A DNA stretch of 64,000 nt, from contig NZ_JACJFN010000002.1 of the NCBI RefSeq assembly GCF_014164785.1, positions 795,628 to 859,627 of the forward strand. The letters run 5' to 3'. Made by a program: the position numbers and the translations under genes. This document shows positions 1-7,500 of the stretch, piece by piece (positions within the stretch are counted from its first letter, which is position 1; each line of letters opens with the position of its first letter). The notes beneath the pieces are model-generated. The model did no database searches, was not told the origin of the DNA, and saw only the letters and a list, made by a program, of their open reading frames with translations. This stretch comes from Aquipseudomonas guryensis (GTDB lineage Bacteria > Pseudomonadota > Gammaproteobacteria > Pseudomonadales > Pseudomonadaceae).

Positions 1-1081
1 CCAATCCACCGAGCAGGCGCTTGTAGCCGTCGCGGCGATAGCCGGTGGCCAAGACCACGGCATCGTACAGACGCTCTTCCACGCCCTGCGGGCCGCTCAG
101 GTTTAGGCGAATGCCCTCGGCGCCCGCCTCCACCGCTTCGATGCTGCGCTGCGTCAGCAGGCTGTGCGGCGCATGACCGGTGACCTTCTGCAGGTACAGA
201 CGGTGATAGATGCTCTCGATCAGGTCCAGGTTGACCACCGAGTAGTTGGTCTGCGCGTTGGCCTGGATGAACGCCTGGCGCTCCTCCGAGGACTGGCCGT
301 AAACCACGTCGGTGTAGTCCGGATCGAAGATCTCGTTGACGAACGGGCTGTCGTCCGCCGGGCGCAGGGCCTGGCTGCGCATCACCAGCGAGACCTCGGC
401 CTGCGGGTAACGGCCGCACAGGTCGGTGAAGATTTCCGCCGCGCTCTGCCCGGAACCCAGCACCGCCAGGCGCTTGGGCTCGCCACAGGCGTGGATACGC
501 TCCAGGTAGCCCGACGAGTGCATCACACGCGAATCGCCCTTGAGCGGGCGGAACGCCTCGGGCACCACCGGCTCACCGCCGATGCTGACCACCAGGTTGC
601 GGGTGATGCGCGCACGGGTGCGGCCGTCGGCCAGGCGCGAGATCACCTTGACCCGGGTCACTTCCCCGCCATCAAGCACCGGTTCGACAGCAATGACTTC
701 CTCGCCGTAGTGCACGCGGTCGTTGAACTGGGCGGCGGCCCAACCCAGATAGTCGTTGTACTCCAGGCGCGACGGCGTGAAGGTGCCGACGTTGATAAAG
801 GACGCCAGACGCCCTTTCTGGTGCAGATAGTTGACGAAGGTAAAGCGGCTGGCCGGGTTGCGCAGGGTAGCCAGATCCTTGAGGAAGGAAATCTGCATGC
901 GGCTGTCTTCCAGGAGCATGCCACCGTGCCACTCGAAGGCCGGTTTCTTTTCCAGGAAGCAATAACGCAGACCGCCCTGCTCGCGCGTGCGGCGGTCTTC
1001 GTCGAGGGCCACGGCAATGGCCAGGTTGGCCGGGCCGAAGCCCAGTCCGATTACATCGTATTCCAGCGTTTCTATGCTCAT
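1..1081 (-). CDS. pvdA: L-ornithine N5-monooxygenase, PvdA-like (3' end outside window)
   Basis: FAD- and NADPH-dependent hydroxylase making N5-hydroxyornithine, the precursor of siderophore hydroxamates. About 360 residues are visible, starting MSIETLEYDVIGLGFGPANL. The N-terminal GLGFGPAN is the FAD-binding motif of this family, LGSGQSAAEIF is the NADPH-binding motif, and an ATGY motif lies near the window edge. PvdA proteins are about 440 residues, so roughly 80 C-terminal residues are missing. The start at 1081 is the first ATG in frame and puts the FAD motif at the usual distance from the terminus, although its ribosome binding site is weak. It lies 144 bases downstream of the acetyltransferase on the same strand, so the two are probably co-transcribed. 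Ornithine rather than lysine is inferred from the overall PvdA resemblance and the NRPS substrate pockets. Confidence 0.93.
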   Translation of the reverse strand, partial: MSIETLEYDVIGLGFGPANLAIAVALDEDRRTREQGGLRYCFLEKKPAFEWHGGMLLEDSRMQISFLKDLATLRNPASRFTFVNYLHQKGRLASFINVGTFTPSRLEYNDYLGWAAAQFNDRVHYGEEVIAVEPVLDGGEVTRVKVISRLADGRTRARITRNLVVSIGGEPVVPEAFRPLKGDSRVMHSSGYLERIHACGEPKRLAVLGSGQSAAEIFTDLCGRYPQAEVSLVMRSQALRPADDSPFVNEIFDPDYTDVVYGQSSEERQAFIQANAQTNYSVVNLDLIESIYHRLYLQKVTGHAPHSLLTQRSIEAVEAGAEGIRLNLSGPQGVEERLYDAVVLATGYRRDGYKRLLGGL

Positions 1082-1225
1082 GTCAGGCACCGATCCCGCA
1101 AATGGCTCGTGTGAAGGTCAAGTGGGTTCTATGGCGGAACGGCACTCGCCTTGCCCAACCTCATCAGTCAGTGGCCGCGTTAAGCGCGACTCATCTTGTG
1201 TATGCATACCAAGCGACAGTGCTTT

Positions 1226-2224
1226 CTAGGCCAGGGAACAGCGCTCGAAGAACACCTCGCGCGACTGGATCATCAGTGCCGCGCGCTTGTGGGGGAAATT
1301 GAATTCCTTGTCCTTGTGGTAACCCTGGGCCTGCATGTGGCCGATCATCCGGGCGTTGTCGGCCCGCGGTTCGGCGACAATGCGCTGGGTGCGTGGGTCG
1401 TCGAGCAACAGGTAATGGGTCAGTGCATTGAGCCAACTGGCCACCTTGTGCGGACCACGATGGTTTTCCTCGCCGACCAGCATGTGGATGCCACGGTCGT
1501 AGTCGTCTACCGCGTAGAACGGCGCGATGCGGTCTTCCTTGGCCCAGTAGGCTTCGTAATAGGCGAACGGCTGATCGTCGAAGCAGCCGATCAGGGGCAG
1601 TACGCGCGGATCGTCGAGCAGTTCCTGCAGGTAGCGGCGGTGCTTGTCCAGATCGCCCTCCTCCTGCCAGAACGCCGCCACCCGGGCACTGTTCTGCCAG
1701 CGGTTGAAGCGCGCGAGGTCCTCTTCGATATCTAACGTGCGCAGGGAAATCCACGCGCCTAGGTTGGCATCGAAGCGCCGATAGACTTCGCCGACAGGCT
1801 TGGGCGCGCGGCGCGGGTGACGCCGCCCGCTGGCGTGCATGACCATCTGCTGCGGGTAACCGGCATGGCTGACATTACGCAGGAACGGCCCCGGCAGTTG
1901 CCAGAACAGCGCTCGCTCGATGCGTAGCTCGTCACCTTCAGCGACCAGCAGGCCGCTGTTCAGCAACGCCGGATCGACCTGTTCCAGCTGCAGCGCCAGG
2001 CTCTGGCGCTGCGGCTCGTTGGCGAAGCACCAGTAGGCCAGCAGCCACAGCGCTTCGGCCTGGTCGGCCAGAGCCAGCTCCAACGGAACCAGCAACTCAC
2101 CCTGACGTCGCGCACGCAGCAGTGCACGCTCGTCCAGGTGCAGCGCCAGGCTGGCACCATCGTCGCGGGTGCTAAGCTGCCGGCCATCAGGCAGCGGCAG
2201 CCGGGTCATGTTGTTAGAACTCAT
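1226..2224 (-). CDS. N5-hydroxyornithine acetyltransferase (PvdYII/IucB-type GNAT)
   Basis: A siderophore-type acyltransferase of 332 residues. The C-terminal half carries the IucB/AlcB/PvdYII signature, with a histidine-rich run around GIHMLVGEENHRGPHKV followed by RIVAEPRADNARMIGHMQAQGY, which forms the acetyl-CoA site and GNAT core. The N-terminal ~150 residues are the extension typical of this subfamily. It would acetylate N5-hydroxyornithine from the adjacent PvdA to give N5-acetyl-N5-hydroxyornithine, the hydroxamate unit loaded by the NRPSs. A formylase (PvdF) is not seen, so acetyl rather than formyl hydroxamates are inferred. The chosen ATG overlaps the receptor stop by 11 bases. An ATG at 2209, just past that stop, is an alternative, and a longer frame from 2278 would run into the receptor. 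Confidence 0.85.
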   Translation of the reverse strand: MSSNNMTRLPLPDGRQLSTRDDGASLALHLDERALLRARRQGELLVPLELALADQAEALWLLAYWCFANEPQRQSLALQLEQVDPALLNSGLLVAEGDELRIERALFWQLPGPFLRNVSHAGYPQQMVMHASGRRHPRRAPKPVGEVYRRFDANLGAWISLRTLDIEEDLARFNRWQNSARVAAFWQEEGDLDKHRRYLQELLDDPRVLPLIGCFDDQPFAYYEAYWAKEDRIAPFYAVDDYDRGIHMLVGEENHRGPHKVASWLNALTHYLLLDDPRTQRIVAEPRADNARMIGHMQAQGYHKDKEFNFPHKRAALMIQSREVFFERCSLA

Positions 2225-4406
2225 AGGTAGCACTGGCGATGATGTTGCGACGGTTGCCGTACCAGCAGTAGTAGTCACAGGCGGCGACGTACTCTTTGTC
2301 GGTCAGGTTGTTGGCGTTGAGCTGCAGGCGCACGTCCTGGATCTGGTAGCTGACCATGGCATCCAGCAGGGTGAAGGACGGTACTTCCAGGGTCTCGGTG
2401 TTGTCGCCGTAGCTGGAGCTGGTGTGGCGCACGCCACCCCCGAAAGCCAGACCATCGAGCGGGCCGCCGAGGACCTTGTAGTTGGCCCACAGCGAAGCCA
2501 TTTCGTCGGCGACGTTGGCCGGGGCCTGGTCTTTCTCTGCCGGGTTTGTAGTCTTGGTGATTTCCGGGTCGAGCTTGGTATAGCTGGCGATCAGGCTGAC
2601 GTTCTCAGTGACATTGGCCTGCGCCTCCAGTTCGATACCGCGACTGCGAACCTCGCCGAGCTGCACATAAGTGCCGGCGTTGTATTTTTTGACGTTCTCT
2701 TGTGTCAGCTCGAATACAGCTGCAGTGAACATCGCATCCAGACCCACTGGCTGGTACTTGATACCAATTTCCTTCTGGTTGCCGGTCTCTGGCTCGAAAG
2801 GTTTGTTCGGCGTGACCGTGGTATTCAGGTCGGTTACCGGCAGGAAGAATTCCGAGTAGCTGGCATATGGAGTTACGCCATTGTCGAAGACGTAGGCAAC
2901 GCCACCACTCCAGGTGAAGTCCTCGTCACGCACATTGTGGCCGACACCGGTGGTCTGGTTGTCGAAGTCGGTGCGAGACTTGTCGAAACGGCCGCCGAGC
3001 AGGAATACCCAGCTGTCGTATTTGAACTGCTCCTGAACGTAGTAGCCCATCTGGTCGGCGCGGGTGTCCTTGTCTTCCAGGGCGAAATCACCGATAGGCG
3101 CGTCATTACCGACCGGGACACCAAAGATCGGCGTGTTGTTACCGGGATTGAAAATATCCAGCGGCGGGATCACGCCAAAGTTCGGATAGCCGTTGGGGCT
3201 GCGATCCTGAATCTTCAGCTGCTGGTAGTCGAAACCAAGCAGTAAGGTGTTTTCCCAGCGATCACCGAACCAGTTGCCGAGCAGACGGTTGTCTACCGAC
3301 AGGTTGTCGGCCTTGCCGTCGTTGTAGGTCAGACCACGGTTGATCACACGGTCGCTGAGGTTGCCGTAGTAGAACAGTTGGCGCAGTTCCAGATCCATGT
3401 GACCGTAGCGCAGGTTCTGCTGGAAGTCCCAGTTGTCGCTGAGGCGGTGGTTGAGCTCATAACCCAGGGTGTACTGGTCGCGCTCGAACGTCTCGTACTG
3501 GGGATTGCCAACGGCGGTATCGGTATCGATATCGCCATTCGGGTTGTGTTCGATAGTGCCGCTGGACGGCAGGAACTGCAGCTGCGGATCGGAGCGATCC
3601 TTCTGCATGCTGGCCAGCAGGGTCAGCGAGGTGTCGTCGTTGAAGTTGATGGTCATCGACGGCGCCAGCAGGATGCGTGCGGCGTCCACGTCGTCGACCT
3701 GGGTGCCGGTGTCGCGGCTCAGCGCGACTACGCGGTACAGCAGGTTGCCCTCTTCATCCAGCTTGCCGCCGACGTCGGCGTTGATCTGCTTGCGTTCGAA
3801 GCTGCCGTACTGCACACCGACTTCGTTGGTGCCTTCGGCGGTCGGGCGCTTGCTCTGCAGGTTGATCAGGCCACCCGGCGGGGTCTGGCCGTAGAGCACG
3901 GACGAAGCGCCCTTGAGCACTTCGATGCGCTCAAGCATGTAGGGATCGATCTGCCAGCTGTAGAAGGCACTGGAGTAGATGCGCGAACCATCCATGAACA
4001 AGCCGTTGTTGGCCTGTTTGAAGCCACGGATGATGAACCAGTCCTGCTTGTTGTCTTCGCCATAGAAACCAGCCTGCACGCCTGCGGAATATTGCAGGGC
4101 CTGGCTGATGGTCTGCACATTGCGATCTTCCATCTGCGCCTGGGTCACCACCGACACCGAGCGCGGGGTTTCACTCAGGGGCGTGTTGATCTTGGTGGCG
4201 CTGCGGCTGTTCTTCGCTACGTAGCCCTGGTCTTCGCCAACCGGGCTGTCCAGCTCACCGCTGATGTTGGTCGCACCCAGCTCCAACACTTGCTCTTCGG
4301 CCTGTGCAGTAAAGCAAACGGCGCTCAGCGCACAGGCCATGGCCAGTGGCAAACGTGCTTTGGCGAACGGCGCGCGGGCCAGGTGTTTCGACTGCTGTTC
4401 CATCAA
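2214..4406 (-). CDS. TonB-dependent ferric-siderophore receptor
   Basis: Outer-membrane receptor of 730 residues. A signal peptide ends near ...CFTAQA; the plug begins around residue 75 (TPRSVSVVTQAQMEDRN) and contains the WFIIRGF and EVLKGASSVLYGQTPPGG blocks of siderophore receptors of the FoxA/FhuA/FpvA class. The barrel ends in a terminal phenylalanine (SATYEF), the outer-membrane assembly signal. Only about 40 residues separate the signal peptide from the plug, so the STN signalling domain of FpvA/FecA-type transducers is absent. The locus sigma factor is therefore unlikely to be driven through this receptor. Position between the terminal NRPS and the acetyltransferase indicates uptake of the locus's own siderophore. 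An extracytoplasmic-type promoter lies just upstream. Confidence 0.95.
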   Translation of the reverse strand: MMEQQSKHLARAPFAKARLPLAMACALSAVCFTAQAEEQVLELGATNISGELDSPVGEDQGYVAKNSRSATKINTPLSETPRSVSVVTQAQMEDRNVQTISQALQYSAGVQAGFYGEDNKQDWFIIRGFKQANNGLFMDGSRIYSSAFYSWQIDPYMLERIEVLKGASSVLYGQTPPGGLINLQSKRPTAEGTNEVGVQYGSFERKQINADVGGKLDEEGNLLYRVVALSRDTGTQVDDVDAARILLAPSMTINFNDDTSLTLLASMQKDRSDPQLQFLPSSGTIEHNPNGDIDTDTAVGNPQYETFERDQYTLGYELNHRLSDNWDFQQNLRYGHMDLELRQLFYYGNLSDRVINRGLTYNDGKADNLSVDNRLLGNWFGDRWENTLLLGFDYQQLKIQDRSPNGYPNFGVIPPLDIFNPGNNTPIFGVPVGNDAPIGDFALEDKDTRADQMGYYVQEQFKYDSWVFLLGGRFDKSRTDFDNQTTGVGHNVRDEDFTWSGGVAYVFDNGVTPYASYSEFFLPVTDLNTTVTPNKPFEPETGNQKEIGIKYQPVGLDAMFTAAVFELTQENVKKYNAGTYVQLGEVRSRGIELEAQANVTENVSLIASYTKLDPEITKTTNPAEKDQAPANVADEMASLWANYKVLGGPLDGLAFGGGVRHTSSSYGDNTETLEVPSFTLLDAMVSYQIQDVRLQLNANNLTDKEYVAACDYYCWYGNRRNIIASATYEF

Positions 4407-4463
4407 CTACTCCCCGTTAAATCAAATCAGAAGAATTCGCATTTAAACTATGTATCTCTACTA

Positions 4464-4488
4464 GACGAGCCAGCGCTGAGGAAATTTA
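4464..4488 (-). promoter_or_regulatory. PvdS/OrbS-type ECF sigma promoter of the receptor operon
   Basis: On the minus strand, about 60-80 bases upstream of the receptor start, the sequence reads TAAAT, then exactly 16 bases, then CGTC. This fits the iron-starvation box of PvdS (TAAAT-N16/17-CGT) and equally the OrbS form (TAAA-N17-CGTC). The locus encodes its own ECF sigma factor, which is the natural user of this site. It lies in the 102-base gap between the last NRPS stop and the receptor start, so receptor, acetyltransferase and hydroxylase can be transcribed independently of the NRPS operon. Confidence 0.7.
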
Positions 4489-4508
4489 GGAATTTCTGAA
4501 AATTTTGC

Positions 4509-7500
4509 TTATGCCGGCTGCAGCAACGCTGCCAACTCCTGCAGCACCTGCGGATGGCGGACGATGCCCTGGTGATCGGTATCCACTAAGCGGTGGCTGG
4601 CTGCGCGGCCCTGCACCTGCTCCAGGCCACGCTCCAGCAAGACCGCGCGTCCGGCTGGCTGCGCCGCCCACCAGCAGTGCGGACGCACCTTCACCGTGGG
4701 AAGTGCGTAGCCGGCACACAAGCGGCGCATATGCTGCTCCAGCGCCCAGGCGAACAGCAGTTCCTCCAGGCTCTGGCGGGTCATGCCGTCCAGCGCCTGC
4801 CCCGCGAACCAGGTGCTGGCGACCTGCGGCCAGTCCAGCGGTTCCAGCTGCAAGAGTCGTTCGAACAGGCTATCCCAGGCCTTGGCCGGCAGCTCCGGCG
4901 CTAACAGCTGCAGATGCTCGACCAGCTTGGCCCGGGCCTGCGGGTGGCGGGCATCGTCGCCGGCGATCTCGGTGCCTGGCACATAGCAGTCGAGCAGGCC
5001 GAGGAAGGCCACCTCCGCCCCCCGTGCTTCCAGACGTGCCGCCAACTCCAGGGCCAGGCTGCCGCCCAGCGACCAGCCGATCAGGTGATACGGGCCCTGC
5101 GGCTGCTGCTGGAGCAGCGCGGCCAGGTAGGCATCGGCCATCTCGGCCAGCGAAGCATCGCGCCAGCTCGGGTCGAGGAAGCTGCGGCACTGCAGGCCGA
5201 AGACTTCGCGCGTGCCGTCCAGGCGCGCCGCCAGCGGCTGGTAGCCGGTGACCCGCCCGGTGACCGGGTGCGGGCAGAACAGCGGGGTTTTATCTGCCTG
5301 CTGACGGGTCAGGCGCAGCAAGGGCGACGGGCCCTGCACGGCCTGGCCGCGCGCCAGCTCCAGCAGGCCAAGCAGCTCCCGGCGATAGTCCGCAGCCAGG
5401 GATTCGATGGTTTCGCCGCGATACTGATTGGCCGCGTACTCCCAGGACAGCTGCAGTTGGCCATCGAACACCTGGCCGTTGACCGCCAGACGCGCCGCCA
5501 GCGGGTTGTCGGCCGCCACCGCCGCGCCACCGCCGGTGGCCGGACGGAACCAGTCCGCCGCCGCGCCGGCCTGATACTGGCCGAGGTAGTTGAAGATCAC
5601 TTCGGCGGTCGGCAGCTCAGCAAGAGAAGCCCGCGCCTGCGCATCGCCCAGCCAACGCAGCACGCCATAGCCCTGGCCGCCCTGTTCGACCTGCTGCAGA
5701 TGCTGCTGCACGCGCTGCAGTTGCAGCTGCGGATCGTCCAGGTGCGGCAGCTGCAGCGGATACAGGCTGGTGAACCAGCCGACCGTGCGGGACAGGTCCA
5801 GCTCGCCGGCCAACGCCTCGCGGCCGTGGCCTTCGAGGTTGACCCGCAGGCCGGAGTGGCCGCTCCAACGGCACAGGACGCGCGTCAGCGCGGTAAGCAA
5901 CAACGCATCGATACGCACGCCCAGCTGCGCCGGAGCCTGCAGCAGGCGCTTGGTCTCGGCAACATCCAAGGCCAAGCGCACTTCGCGCTTGTCGCCATGG
6001 CTGGCGCTGATGCCGTCGAGCTCGCGTGGCAGGGCCAGCGCCGGGCCGCTCAGCCGACTGCACCAGGCGTCCAGCTCGACCTGCGCCGCCGCGCCGCGCG
6101 CCCACTGCTGCAGCGATTCGCTCCAGCCTTTGTAGGACAGGCTCTTGCCCGGCAGGCGCACGGTCTGCCCCGCTTCCAGCTGGCGATAGGCCGCCAACAG
6201 GTCTTCCAGCAGGATGCGCCAGGACACGCCATCCACCACCAGGTGATGGACGGCGAGCAACAGGCGATTCGCCTTGCCCGCCTGGCGCAGGTGCAAGCCG
6301 CGCAACAGTGTCCCTCGGACCAGGTCCAGGCTGCGCTGCGCCTCGTTGCACAGGGCCTCGGCCTGAGCGTCGTCAGCCGCCTCGCGCTGCCAGAGCAGCG
6401 GCTGATCGGCTTGCACCTCGCCGTAGTGCTGGGTCCAGCGACCGTCGCGCTGCTCGAAACGCAGGCGCAGGCCATCGTGATGCGCCACCAGTGCCTGCAG
6501 CGCCTGCTCCAGCAGGATCGGATCAAGCGGACGTAGAAGCTCCAGATTCAGCGCCTGGTTCCAGTGCGCCGGCTCCGCCTGATTCATGGCGAAGAAATGC
6601 GCCTGAATCGGCGCCAGCGGCAGTTCGCCGGTGACCGGTTCCTGCGCGATTTCCTCACCGGCAGCGCGGGCGGCCTGGGCCAGCTCGGCCAGGCGGGGGA
6701 ACTGGAACAGCTCGCGCGGTGCCAGTTGCAGCCCTTGCTGGCGTACGCGGCTGACCACCTGCAAGGCGACGATGGAATCACCGCCCAGCTCGAAGAAGTG
6801 ATCCTGGCGCCCTACCCGCTCCACGCCCAGCACTTCGGCCCAGATGGCGGCGAGAATGCGTTCATTGTCGGTTTGCGGGGCCTCGTAGCCCTGGCTCTGC
6901 CACCTCGGTTCCGGCAGCGCGGCGCGATCCAGCTTGCCGGCTGGGGTCAGCGGCAGCTTGTCCAGGACAATGATCTGCGCCGGGACCATATAGTCCGGCA
7001 GTACCTTGGCCAGTTCGCTGCGTAGAGCATTGGTATCGGTGTTGTCGCGGGCGACGACATAGCCCACCAGTTGCTTGCCGGTCGGCGTCTCACGGGCAAT
7101 CACCGCTGCTTCCTGCACGCCTTCAAGAGCCAGCAGCTGACTCTCGATCTCGCCCAGTTCGATACGGAAACCACGGATCTTCACCTGATGGTCGACCCTT
7201 CCCAGGTAATCCAGGGTGCCGTCTTCGCGCCAGCGCACCAGGTCGCCGGTGCGGTACATACGCTCGCCGGCTGTACCAAATGGATCAGGCAGGAAGCGTT
7301 CGGCAGTCAGCTCCGGACGCTGGAAGTAGCCGCGGGCCAGACCCACCTCGCCACCGATATACAGCTCACCGGCCACGCCGATGGGCAGCAGGTTCAGCTC
7401 GGCATCCAGCACATGCAGGCTGCGCGGACCGACCGGGTTGCCGATGGGGGCATAGGCCGCCTCGAAGGAGTCACCCGGATAGGCTTCCCAGATCAGCGGG

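Noticed and set aside
4481..4496. GAAATT-TAGG-AATTTC palindrome taken at first for an operator or terminator
   Set aside because: It overlaps the -35-like part of the sigma promoter, lacks a stable G/C stem and has no U-run.
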